Assembly (NCBI GenBank): GCA_036897095.1
Contig: JAYMSP010002843.1
Span: 1 to 22,253 of the forward strand
Source: Plantago elongata
Taxonomy: Eukaryota > Streptophyta > Magnoliopsida > Lamiales > Plantaginaceae
Direction: 5' to 3'
DNA length: 22,253 bases
A model generated the notes under the pieces. It worked only from the letters and a program-made list of their open reading frames with translations. It was not told the origin of the DNA and did not search any database. Shown piece by piece: positions 10,354-20,329 of this stretch; position 1 is the stretch's first letter; each line of letters starts with the position of its first letter. A program made the position numbers and the translations under genes.

Positions 10354-10798
10354 GGAAAATATATTTTAAAATATACTACAGAGTGAGATATGTACATTTT
10401 ATATACTACACAATGGTTATGTATTTTTTTATACTTTACAATGGTTACTTGTTCAGATGATATACTCCGGTCATTTTTTTACTCGAATTTGATGATTTAT
10501 TACACGCGTCAGCAGTACCTCACGCACCACGAGTTTTTCACGTGCTCGATACGTGTCAACTCGTGATTCAATCTCGAAAATTATTTCAAAAGAAAAATCA
10601 ATAAAAGAAAAGAATCTTAAAAAATAGATAGCCACTGCGTCGAGCGTGTGAGATAATCGAAGTGCGTGTCATAAATCACCAATCCGGAACCAAAAAATGA
10701 TCGCCATTGTGAAGTATACAAAGAATACATAGTCATTATGTAGTATATAAATTGGATGTGTCTCACTCTACGATATATTTTAAAATATTTTCCCTTCC
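10354..10798. mobile_element. MULE-like foldback MITE with long terminal inverted repeats
   Basis: The two ends are inverted copies of each other over roughly 190 bases. Left GGAAAATATATTTTAAAATA matches the complement of right TATTTTAAAATATTTTCCC, then GAGTGAGA, TTTATATACTAC, CACAATGG and GATTTAT-ACACGC follow in order on both arms. The flanks are near-identical 9-mers, ACTATGGCC (10345-10353) and TCTATGGCC (10799-10807). Long arms plus a 9-bp target duplication are the hallmarks of Mutator-like elements. It has no coding capacity. Confidence 0.75.
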
Positions 10799-11056
10799 TC
10801 TATGGCCACACAAATTATGGTGGCATACAAACAAAGCTTTCACATAACATAAAATCTTATGTCATGATATACTTTTGGATGTCACATACTTGATTCTTTC
10901 AAATAAAATATTATATTAAGTTCCATATTCTAATATAATAAACATAAGTTATTTGTCAAACATTAAAACGACACATATTATAACAATTCAAGAATTAGTA
11001 TTACGAATTTAGGTATTTTAGAGCAAACCGTACTTCGTAAATCGTCCTCCGTCGAC

Positions 11057-11905
11057 CCAATTTAATCTTTTCAATGTTAGCCAAAATTTCCCCGGCCAGC
11101 CCACTATATAACATATATTTATAAAGTCAAAGTCCATTCTAACTCTAACCTTAACCAAAGGAATTATCAAAGTAAATCTTGAGCTTAAACGCTTTTCCAC
11201 GCACAAATTTTCTGCTAGATGTAATCATGTTCAAAATACGATTCCTGATTTATTAACCGTCAGATCGTACTGAATTTTGGTGAGCTAATTCACAACAAAC
11301 CGTTCTACACTTTTAACGGAAGGATTGGATTGCTGTTTTGAAGTCCCAATCACTCTGAAACTGGTGTCGAATATAGGTTGTTTTCCAACCCATTATTAGT
11401 CCGTGTCAATCTCGTTTGTTCTCTCACGCCAAGTTCCTCTAGGACTTGCATCAATGATTAATTTGTTATTTATGCTATGATATGTCACGCTTGAAAGTTA
11501 ATAATATAGCATAAATCACAAATCAATTGTTGATGCAAGTATAAGGGGAACTTGCCTTCAGAGAAACAAACGAGTATGGTTGAAAATGGTTGGAAAACAG
11601 ACTCTGTTCGACACCAGTTTCAGGATGATTGAGATCTCAAAACGGGCGATCCATGCAGTGAAAGAGTAGAACGGTATGTTTTGAATCATCTATCCACAAA
11701 TCAACACGATCCAACGGTTAATGAACCGAAAATCGTGTTTTAAACATGACTCCGTATGGCAGAAATATTGTGCTCGAAAAAGTGATTTGGCTATAGATTT
11801 TCTTTGAAAAAGGAGTAGGTTTAGGGTTTGAATGACTTTTTAAAGAGGCAAACTTGGGCTTTAGATAAATTATGAGTTGGATAAGATAAGAATTGGGCTC
11901 AAAAA
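11057..11905. repeat. Large imperfect inverted repeat (hairpin) made of two LTR fragments
   Basis: Left arm about 11057-11478 and right arm about 11506-11905 are inverted copies with a loop of about 27 bases. Shared blocks include CTGAAACTGGTGTCGAA, TGTTTTCCAACC, CTCGTTTGTT, ACTTGCATCAA and TTTATGCTAT, with ACCGTTCTAC farther out. Identity looks to be roughly two thirds, higher near the loop. The right arm is part of an LTR start in minus orientation (see 11506-12003). Its transcript would fold into a stem of about 400 bp. Confidence 0.8.
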
Positions 11906-12003
11906 CAAGGGAGGCAAATGCTACACCCTCTATGAACTTCGTTTTGACGCTTAATTCGTGCTCAAAAGTGTAAATTTGAAATACAATTTTTTGGGTTGTT
12001 ACA
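11506..12003 (-). mobile_element. 5' fragment of a Gypsy-like LTR, minus orientation
   Basis: The minus strand begins at 12003 with TGTAACAACCC, an LTR-type start, and continues about 500 bases to the inversion point at 11506. It includes the ACCGTTGGATCGTG motif that I associate with plant Gypsy LTRs. The open minus frame at 11718-12068 lies inside it and is not considered a gene. The opposed left arm (about 10957-11478) looks like a related LTR in plus orientation; its outer end is too diverged to fix. Confidence 0.5.
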
Positions 12004-12147
12004 CATATACTATAATATGAAAATAAAGCGTTGAGAAACCCCCTTACCTTGAAGACGATTCGAAACATGGCTTAACCTACATAGACCAACTACTTCGTAT
12101 TTCAAAACTCACCGCTATTGTGTAAGAACCCAAATCAAATACAAAAT

Positions 12148-12170
12148 TAGTAGTAGTAGTAGTAGTAGTA
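12148..12170. repeat. (TAG)n microsatellite
   Basis: About seven and a half perfect TAG units. Confidence 0.9.
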
Positions 12171-12184
12171 ATGAGACAAAAGTA

Positions 12185-12330
12185 ACGGAGTGTAGTTGAG
12201 TTGGTAAGACGCTTCAACTCTAACTAATATGTCGGGATTCGAGTCATCTTTAGTTGTTTTAAAAAATAATAACGATAATTAGACATAGGAAGGTGGATGA
12301 CGACATCAGCAATGAGGTGAGAATATAGGA
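12185..12330 (+). mobile_element. SINE-like or tRNA-derived fragment
   Basis: A box A-like TAGTTGAGTTGG (12193-12204) and box B-like GGGATTCGAGTC (12234-12245), 29 bases apart, fit a tRNA-type pol III promoter. No acceptor stem or tRNA fold is evident, so a SINE head is more likely than a tRNA gene. The 3' limit is uncertain. Confidence 0.4.
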
Positions 12331-12788
12331 GAGTAAACGAAACCAATAGTTGATGAAATTGGTAATGATGATGACGTAACGAAGATGTTCAAAAGATGAG
12401 AAGGGCCATGATTTTGTGCATGAAAACATAAACATGCAGACTTGCATCGTAAAACTTTGCAATATATAGGACTGTGCAAGTAAAACTGTTCATAAAAGAA
12501 GCTTACCGATTTTCCGAGAACATACGGCTGCTGAAGTAAAATAAAGTACCAGCATGTTTTAATCTGAGTAAGGATTTTGATATTTTATACTATTGTATAT
12601 GGGCTAGAGACTTAAAATTTTAAAATTAATTTGTAAATAATCTAAATTAGGTCAGATCCACTATAAAATAAAATTAAATAAAAAGTTTGGATAAATACAA
12701 TCAACATTAAAATAACACAATAATAAACTACATACGCAGAATGAACGATTTTGATACAAAATTATCCTAAGTTGTCAAAATTTCAAGG

Positions 12789-12853
12789 TAGATGATAAAC
12801 ACTCTCGAATTCAATCGGTAGAAAACAATGAATTGGTCTACCAATTAATCAAT
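12789..12853. repeat. Diverged direct repeat, copy 1
   Basis: Shares GATGATAAA, TCTCG, CCAATC or TCAATC-GTAGA-AACAATGAATT and GTCTACCAAT, in that order, with 14182-14244. Origin unknown; probably pieces of the same transposon family. Confidence 0.6.
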
Positions 12854-12954
12854 ATTGTCAGAGTTCAAAAGATTGAAAAATATCATAATTGGCCAAAAAA
12901 GTGAAAATATACTAGTAAGTATCCTGAGAGACAGTCTTATAAAAAGGGGAAGGA

Positions 12955-13697
12955 GAAATTCGAAAATTAAAGGTATCTAGGTTGTTACATTTTCTGTTAC
13001 TGTTCAATTTTGGTACATTAAAATACATTATTGTTCAATTTAAGCACCTTATAACACGTGACAGTACAATTACACAACACTCATATCGTTTTGTAAAATA
13101 CAAAAACACATAGGATTAAAATGTAATTAAGGTAAAAGAATTAATTTTAAATAAATCCTACATTATAAAAAGATTACAAAATTACCCACATAATTTTAAA
13201 TAAACAAATAAAAAACAAGATTCTTCCTAATTATTCCATGGTTAATTGCCATGGAAAGTGGAGCTTCGTGCTGCCATGCAAGTTCCATTGCAGATCTGTC
13301 ATGGAAGCTCCATTTAAGACTTCATGGAGAAACTATAATATTTTATTTTTTTTCAAAATTTCAAGGTTAATTCAAATTAAATGGGTTTAATAGAGGTTAA
13401 TGATAATGAAGGTTATTAATAGGATTAAATGTTATATGCATAGAATGGGGTTAATTTATAGTTATTCAAAATAAATTGGTTCAATTGAAATTAATATAAA
13501 TTATTTTATTTTTGATTTTGCCCAAAAAGATTTTAAACTCGCAAAGTGACACGTGTCGCTTAATTAATTTGCCACATGTACAGATGTACCGTAATTGGAC
13601 AAAATGTCAACTTAAGGTACTAAAATCGAACGGTAACAAACAATAATACCTGTTACAGAAATATCACAACTTAGGGTATCTTTTTTGAATTTTTTTC
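12955..13697. mobile_element. Inverted-repeat MITE, about 740 bp
   Basis: The left end (GAAATTCGAAAATT, then GGTATCTAGGTTGT, CTGTTACTGTTCAATTTTGGTAC) is matched, inverted, by the right end (GAATTTTTTTC at 13687-13697, preceded inward by the complements of GATACC, AAGTTGT, TTACCGTTCGATTTTAGTACC). Both arms carry a CACGTG core about 100-150 bases in (13056 and 13549). No convincing target duplication and no coding capacity. Non-autonomous DNA transposon; superfamily unresolved, MULE-like possible. Confidence 0.55.
13259..13312. repeat. Short inverted repeat inside the MITE
   Basis: TGGAGCTTC (13259-13267) and its complement GAAGCTCCA (13304-13312) flank 36 bases that also contain several CCATGG-like words. 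A small hairpin could form. Confidence 0.6.
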
Positions 13698-15938
13698 TAA
13701 AAATACTAAATGAGATGGACAAACATTACAATTGCTATAACATAAAATATTAACTGTTTTATAAGAACATACATACAAATTTTTGTAAATGCTCTCTCAT
13801 AAATATTATTTGCATAAAATATTATACGTATAATTAAGAACATCAATTTATACATTAAATATCTTATTAATATACATCTCTTTTAATACTTTATAAAACT
13901 ATATACACTTTCCGACCTATTTTACGAATGCCAAAACTGTACTTTTTGTTACCAGCATTTTTGCGTTCGACGAAAATGTGTTTTGCCTATTTGTGAAACT
14001 GAATAATTCGAAATTCGAGATGGTTCCTTCACGAAAGTCGCAACACCTAGTCTTATATATGCGTGGACTTTAATTTCAAGTCAATCAAAGTTCGTATGAG
14101 AAAGTTACGGTAAAAATACTAGAACTACTTAAAGTTTGCACTTTAATATATTGTCGCTAAAACATCTTTAGAATCTCCATGTAGAAGATGATAAATCTCG
14201 GATCCAATCAGTAGAGAACAATGAATTTGTCTACCAATCAATAATCTATAGTTGAATTATAAAAGTCAATTTACCTGATTGAAAGAGGGGAAATTTCCAC
14301 GGAAATGGTAACGAAGTCATATTTAGCAAAACTAATTCAAAAGGTAGCTGATAGTTGAGTAGTTAACTGGTAACTGGTTAGATAGTTTCTTTTTCAATAA
14401 ATTAACTTGGTTAGTTTGTCAAACCAGCTAGCCTGTTTAAAAAGTGGTATATTTATGTAACGAGTTTTTTTATTAAAAAAAGCTCATAAAGTTGACAAGT
14501 TAACTAAAAAGGTAGTGATAAACAAAAGTTTGAAAATTTCGAAAGAACAAAGATGGAGTATAAGAATTGGTAAAGAAAGAAAATGAAAAATATGAAATTT
14601 TCGACATTTGACGAACGTCAAAGGAATTTTTTTGTTGTTGCCACCGTTTTGGCATTCGACAAAAATGTGTCTGGCCTTTTTGTTATATATACGCATTGCA
14701 TCAATATTTATCATCTCATTCACTTTCAAATCTTGCATCCAAAGATTTCTCATATATAACATTGTTACGATTCATTGAGATGATTGTTTTTGCCATGTTT
14801 TCGGTTAGGATATACTCATTGCATTTTCAAGAGGAGGTGACTATTGATATGGTTGTATGTTTCACTGATTCACTTCCCAATGACACGTGACAGAAGTCGT
14901 CGGGATCTTCAAGGGCAATAGAGCTTCACCCCATACCATGTCAAATACAATATTTTGATTAATTGAGTGGAGAATGGATCGGATTTTAATTATACAGAGA
15001 CTTCACCAATGATCGATTGAGTGGAGTGATAATGGCTCTAATTCTTGTTTATATAATTTTATTCAATATGATTTGATTTTTTTTATATTATGGGTTTATT
15101 TTGTAATATTAATGCCATTAACAAGCACGAGAGTCAATGGTATTTGGTGTCTCACAATCTTTTCTTTTTCTTCCTTACAGATTACGAGAATGTTTTAGTG
15201 TACACTAATCTGTCTAGTTAACTGCTTTGAAAATTATATATATTTTATTTTATTTTGCAAGATGTTTGTTATGGATTGTAAAGTTGGTGAGGATTGTAGC
15301 ACCACAATCAATCTCAATGCCAAGAAAAAATGTGGATTTAGCAACATTTTTTTTCTATTTTTCCAAACTTTCCTTATGCACACACAATACAACATTAAGT
15401 GCATTATATAGTGAACCCTTCAATGCATTCCCTCACAATTCAAATTTCGTCCTGTTTCTATGGTACCAGAACAAAATTTCAAATCTCCTTTTAAAAAATT
15501 TGAATGCAGCCTTGAACTGTGAGTATTTATTTCCATAAAAATCGTTCTAATATTAAAACATCACCATGATTTTTGTTTCTTCCATATTTAGTTTCTCCAT
15601 TCTGCAGCTATATATACGAGAAGTAATTGTTGGCAGTTTCCATCATCAAAGAATTGCATTTCTCGCAACACGTAAGGACAAAACCATGACGATAACGATT
15701 GACAATAAGATCAAATCGCCCGCTGGCTTCAAGAAGTACTGAATTCGGTTCCATCCGGTTGAGTTCATCACTCGCTTCATCCAGATGACCCCCGATGTCC
15801 ATGTTCACCTTATGTTCATCGCCATTTGCAGTGGATCATTTGATGGAGTATCGTTTTGGTACGTGTTTTCCACTTATCCGTATAAATAGATTTCAGTTTT
15901 GTTTATTCACTCATCACTCTATTTCTATACGTCTTCAG
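13698..15938. other. Repeat-rich AT spacer upstream of the RPA-like pseudogene
   Basis: No gene is supported. Two diverged copies of a module (13943-13995 and 14626-14682) share GTTCGAC or ATTCGAC, then AAAATGTGT and GCC-TTT. The short inverted repeat TTTGACG-AA-CGTCAAA lies just before the second. The second copy of the 12789 repeat lies at 14182-14244. A minus-strand open stretch at 15608-15808 could be an old coding fragment but shows no motif I recognise. Confidence 0.5.
14182..14244. repeat. Diverged direct repeat, copy 2
   Basis: Same orientation as the copy at 12789-12853, about 1.39 kb away, with most positions conserved in the core. Confidence 0.6.
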
Positions 15939-17576
15939 CAAGACTCACTTTCAACAGCTCTATCAAAATTTCAAGTGGTTGAGAAGGCTAAAGCGAGGAA
16001 ACTCGATATTGAAGTTGAGGATGAACGGTACTAATACTTTGCTTCATACAATCAAACATACCTCTATATATTACAAAAAATTGATTTCCAATGGTATTTT
16101 CAGGAACACAGCCCTGCATGTTGTCCTATGGGAAGCTCATGCTGACAAGTTGCTTGCTCTCGTTGAAAGCAATGGATGACTTGGTGATGGACTCACAATG
16201 GTTCTCCAGTTTGCTTCCAAGACTATCTATAAGGTAAGAATGCATCAAATTATGCGTTTTATATCTGTTTCATGATGTCATTTAATGACCTATAAAACTG
16301 TCATATCGAAGATGAGCTAAAACTGCAAACAACCAAAGATGGAACTCGCATGTTTATCAATGAGACATCCCGGCGATTGTTGATTTCAACTTAAGGTGAA
16401 ATTGTTTCCTAAACACAATCATCTTTTCATTCATCAGTATTGTTCAATGAGTACAAAGTTTAAAATATGGGTTGTTTGGACTTATAGGAGAAATGAGCTT
16501 GGAGGCAAAGGTGTTAGCCGCTCAATCAGTTTTCATTCTGATACACGTACTCTAACAACCGAAGACTGGCTCAACTTCAATAACCACAAGAAAACATCCG
16601 AGCTTAGGCATTGTACTCAGGTAATTGTAGCTGCTATAGTATTTATTTTCAACGCCTAAATTTAAACACCACAATCCTAACCATGATTTGTGTTTCAGCC
16701 TGGGTACTACATATTGTTTGTGATTTTCAAAAACGTTGATCGTGATGAATGGTACTACAATGCATGTGGGAAATGCAAAGCTATGTGCCCAAGGGACTCC
16801 GAACCCGGTGACACTTGCCTTAGCTCCAAGTGCAATGCAATCATGGAAAAGATAACACCTAGGTTCAGACTCAAAGTTAAGGTGTCTAATAGGAAGGTTG
16901 ATGATGATACCAAACTGGTCATGTTTGAGGACATTGTTGTTGGTCTCATTGGAAAAAGTTCAGCCATGGTCCTTAAACCTTTGGAAGAGGTTATATTTTA
17001 TCAATTATATATATCATGTCAAACTTACTATGCATATATACAGTATTCAACTAACATGTGTGAAACTCTATTTTATATAGGAAGGAGATATGTTCATGAT
17101 GCCATTGGACTTCCTCACTGCTCAACAAATCTTACTTGGTTAAAGTCCGGCTATCAAGGGAGTATAACGTTACAAGGTCTCTAATGAGTACACAGTTGAT
17201 AATGTGACTTCTGATGAGAGTATCTTCTCACAGTACTGTAACCTTGCACTTGGGGTAATATATAGCTTCTTTAATTTGCGTGTTCTGTTCATTAAACCAT
17301 TATTGCATATAAAAAATAGATATATTCCAATCCCCGATAAACTCTAACGTTATACTCTAATAGGATGTTGCATCTGCTGGGAAAACTGAAGCTAGAAGCC
17401 GCATGGGTAAAGAGAAGGTGGATGGATATATATCTGAAGGCTCCAATAACAGCTCCGAAGACAACATAAACCCTACGAAGCGCTTGGCTGTTGTTGATGT
17501 AGAAGAGTATGAACAAGCTAGTGTTGGGTTTAAGTCGTCAAGCACCAAGGTTGCAATCAAGAAAGATAAAATCTGA
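15939..17576 (+). pseudogene. RPA70/RFA1-like single-stranded DNA-binding protein, disrupted
   Basis: Exons can be traced at about 15939-16027, 16104-16233, about 16312-16395, about 16484-16620, 16699-16989, 17081-17254 and 17364-17576, most with clean GT-AG borders and matching phase. The second reads HVVLWEAHADKLLALVES, an OB-fold strand pattern of RPA1. The fifth reads WYYNACGKC, then CLSSKC and PRFRLKVKV, the zinc ribbon of the RPA1 C-terminal DNA-binding domain. The spacing of the second cysteine pair is four rather than the usual two. The tail (ATKR-like NPTKRLAVVD, ending KKDKI) fits plant RPA-like proteins. In-frame stops lie at 16177-16179 (TGA), 17141-17143 and 17165-17167 (TAA). 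The N-terminal OB domains are missing and the acceptor near 16312 is out of phase. I infer a decayed copy, possibly carried by a Helitron, though no Helitron ends were found. Stop-bypassing splicing is not excluded. Confidence 0.8.
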
Positions 17577-18575
17577 AGAAAGAGTTTCTATTTTATTTTG
17601 AGTCCAATGTTCATTTCAATTCAGCAACATTTCTATTCCGGTTTTGGAATTTTAATTACCATGGATGTATTCCTTACATAGATCAATACATATCAGTTTA
17701 TGTAACAAACAATTAAACACTGTGACTATTAATAAAACACAGAGATTTGTCAAACACAATTTACAGTAACACAACCATTTATTTGTCCCAATCAAACTAA
17801 CCTCAATATAGTGTAAGTTTGTTTCAAATCTATATAAGTGATTTACCACTTTCAAAACTTTATTGAAGTACTCACTGCTACAATATGTCTTATACTCTGC
17901 GCTTCGAAAGTACATGAAATTAAACTAAGGTTGTAACATACAATCATTATATATGTAATATGAATTCATACTTTACAAGAAAATATACTGCTCCATTTAG
18001 CTATTACAAACATTTGTGTATACAAAGAGATCTTCATAAATCTATAAGGTATATGCTTCAACTATATAAATATCAATATATTATTTGAGTCCGTTACACC
18101 ATACTTATACCTTTTCATCGTTTTATCATGCAGATCAGGACACCATGCAGACTTTGAAGATGTTTGCTCTTTTCCCTTCTTTTCCCCCCTTCTATTCATT
18201 GCCATGTATCCATACTAAACCTTTATGATATATGTTTTTATGATATTATTTGTTTATATACATGTTTTTAATGATATTATTATTTTCTTTTGTTTATTTA
18301 TATACAAAGAAAACTGTACCGTGGCATCGTCATGGGTTAGTAGTAATTTTAAATATAATTAACACCTTTTTTCTACTTTAACAATTAGTGTAAACTTTTT
18401 TCGTTACATATACTTTCTCGTTTGATAAAAGCACAGCTTCATTTTCGAATTTAGTAACAATATAAAGCAAGATGTTCCTAGAACATCATAAAAGAGTCCT
18501 AGAACCCTCGATTTTCAACCTGTCATATTATGCATATTCATCGAAAGTTGTACCTAAAGTCCTAGTTTTTGTGGT
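17577..18575. other. AT-rich intergenic region
   Basis: No coding region or recognised repeat family. Bases 18220-18310 contain two loose copies of a TTTATGATATTATT-containing unit. The open frames here are AT-rich and lack motifs. The last part (18480-18575) would be the 3' UTR of the minus-strand peptide gene. Confidence 0.5.
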
Positions 18576-18801
18576 TTAACAATAGCAACGACAATAGTGA
18601 TTTGGAGGTGGCCTAGACAAAACGACGCAAGAGCCTCCGCTAGCACAATCTTCCGCGCAGTATTGGTTGCAGATTGGGTTATCAAATCGTTGATCACAAC
18701 TGCCAATATGGTTATCAGCACAACATTTCAGCTTTGGTGGCCTGTATCCGTCTACTAAAACATCATAAAACCCTACATGGACAATAGATAAACTTAATAC
18801 A

Positions 18802-18837
<36 letters not shown>

Positions 18838-18942
18838 CTACCATTAGAATTAAAAAAATAAAATATCTTCTGAGAAATAATAACCTGATGAAAACATGAA
18901 AAATACGATGATGAACAGTGAGAATATGTTTGTTTTGGCCAT
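18576..18942 (-). CDS. Secreted cysteine-rich peptide, defensin-like (DEFL)
   Basis: Minus strand, two exons: 18942-18885 codes for a 19-residue hydrophobic signal peptide (MAKTNIFSLF...), and 18772-18576 codes for the mature part. The 112-bp intron has GT-AG ends and splits a Gly codon (phase 1), the standard exon plan of plant DEFL genes. The 84-aa product has ten cysteines at 36, 37, 45, 54, 58, 62, 68, 80, 82 and 84. The C-x3-C at 54/58 and the C-x-C at 80/82 fit a cysteine-stabilised alpha-beta fold, and the CC start and CxCxC end resemble known DEFL subfamilies. It is likely secreted, in defence or cell signalling; which one cannot be told. A TATA-like element lies about 100 bases upstream of the ATG. 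Intact with no stops. An exon-2-only model starting at 18806 would lack a signal peptide, so I prefer the two-exon one. Confidence 0.82.
18806..18835. repeat. (AT)15 microsatellite in the DEFL intron
   Basis: Thirty bases of perfect alternating AT, lying inside the intron of the peptide gene close to its 3' splice site. Confidence 0.9.
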
Positions 18943-19530
18943 GTCGACGCTGATTTTAGCTACTCTTGTACTCAGCTACTCTTTGCAAGTGTGCAAGGAT
19001 ATTTGATGAAGAGGATGTACAATTTTGATAGATGTTTGGTTCTTATATTTAGAGAATGTTGATTTTTGACTTTCTTGGTTAATTACTAGGTAAATCTGAT
19101 TATCAGATTATCTCTTTTCAATATTAATAGTAATAATTTTAAATTGAAATCTCCATAAACTCATTATTAAAGTTAGGGAGATTTTTTGTTTTTAATATAG
19201 TACCATGTATTGATAATTACTTACTTTCATCCTTGATTATTATGGGGGTTGTTGAACCATCCCCGTAAATCTCACATTTGTTAAGTGGGAGATTTGTATG
19301 TTTATAATGTGTTTATACTATTATTTTTGAAGAAGTGAAAGTATCGTAGGTTTAAACGGAATATATGATAAGTATAGGAATACACTTTAACATTTATATT
19401 TTTCTAAGTACTTTTTATAATATGTTAAAAAAGTGTCATGTGTTTAACATGCCTACTAATAATTACTTACCTTTCATTATTGTGGGATTAATGAACCAAT
19501 GAAATATGCGATTTAAGGCTAGTTTTGACC
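18943..19530 (-). promoter_or_regulatory. Upstream region of the DEFL gene
   Basis: On the minus strand CTAAATATAAGA (19052-19041) is a TATA-like box about 100 bases before the ATG at 18942, giving a leader of roughly 70 bases. Farther out, 19201-19260 and 19443-19503 are diverged direct copies sharing AATTACTTAC, TTTCAT and ATTATTRTGGG, then TGAACCA. No gene is seen. Confidence 0.45.
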
Positions 19531-19539
19531 ATTTTAGGT

Positions 19540-19957
19540 AGAATGGGCCGAGATCCGGCCACTAATGAGCGACAAGATTATGCATGACTGTCCCACCACT
19601 TAGGGGTCTGAACCGGGACCAACCATCCGTGCAAGATTCTAGAGGTGCCTCCCACTGCCCATACAATGTAGCACTTTGACCCGCATGACACTTAGTTTCC
19701 ACAATTCCGGATAGTCCCACTCTGATACCATTTGTAACGACCCGACCACTAATTTTTCGAGACCCGGCCCGTTGTCCCGACAAGGTTACACATGACTCTC
19801 CCACCACTCGAAATTATATTGAGCGCTTTGAGGCGGAGCCCGCATAGATTTGTTTTTGGGTTTCTCCAAAAGCCCTCATACCATAAGAGAGTGGTGGTCT
19901 AGATATATACCTTTCATCCATTTCATTCTCAAAAGATTTGGGATGTTCGGTATTACA
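19540..19957 (-). mobile_element. Truncated TRIM-like LTR element
   Basis: On the minus strand a 225-bp LTR runs from 19957 (TGTAATACCG) to 19733 (CGTTACA). After two bases comes the primer-binding site at 19730-19720. A short non-coding internal part follows. At about 19606-19556 a second diverged copy of the LTR 3' region appears in the same orientation (shared AGTGGTGGGA-AGTCATG, CTTGTCG, GGCCGG-TCTCG). The downstream LTR is therefore incomplete. No protein-coding domain is present, so a TRIM or other small non-autonomous LTR element fits. Confidence 0.65.
19720..19730 (-). other. Primer-binding site (initiator tRNA-Met type)
   Basis: The minus strand reads TGGTATCAGAG two bases after the LTR end TTACA. 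This is the common plant retroelement primer site complementary to initiator methionine tRNA. Confidence 0.8.
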
Positions 19958-20329
19958 AATGTTGAATATTATTGTCATTTTATGCCTAATTACGTGTGTT
20001 TTGATGATTCACAAGGCACAAATATGCAAATTGAGCAAATACGAAGAAATACACTATCCGAGAAAATACGAATAGACGACCATCAATTCATACAAGGAGT
20101 TTAAAATCCGATGAACGCATGACTATGCGGCCGCACGACACATGTTGCTCCAGCAATGGCCCAAGCCCGTATATATTTTGTGAACCGTGATCCACCACAT
20201 CTTGTGGACTTCTATGCACGAAATTATGAGGATTAAACCACTACATAAGCAATTATTAGTATTGTAATTAGGTTGTGTAATTAAACCATTCTATTTAGGG
20301 TAAGTATTCCTCCAAACTTCTACTGGATG
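19958..20329 (+). other. Possible coding remnant, unidentified
   Basis: One plus frame reads from about 19940 to a TAA at about 20250. Two stops interrupt it (20102-20104 and 20120-20122). The end is protein-like: it reads HVAPAMAQARIYFVNR, then DPPHLVDFYARNYED. The upstream part (NMQIEQIRRNTLSEKIRIDD) is also non-random in look. I do not recognise a family. It may be the end of an old gene or transposon reading frame, or chance. Confidence 0.25.

Larger units (their letters stand above)
12004..12954. other. Spacer with microsatellite and SINE-like unit
   Basis: No gene seen. It contains a TAG microsatellite, a tRNA-like promoter pair, and the first copy of a dispersed repeat (12789-12853). 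Open frames here lack motifs. Confidence 0.5.

Noticed and set aside
11718..12068. 116-codon open frame on the minus strand
   Set aside because: It spans the LTR start at 12003 and is shared with the inverted arm as non-coding LTR sequence.
12193..12245. Possible tRNA gene (box A and box B present)
   Set aside because: No acceptor stem or cloverleaf can be drawn, so a SINE head is the better reading.
15608..15808. 66-codon minus-strand frame with a CCEKCNSL segment
   Set aside because: Protein-like in places but no recognised family, no splice partners and no neighbouring coding evidence.
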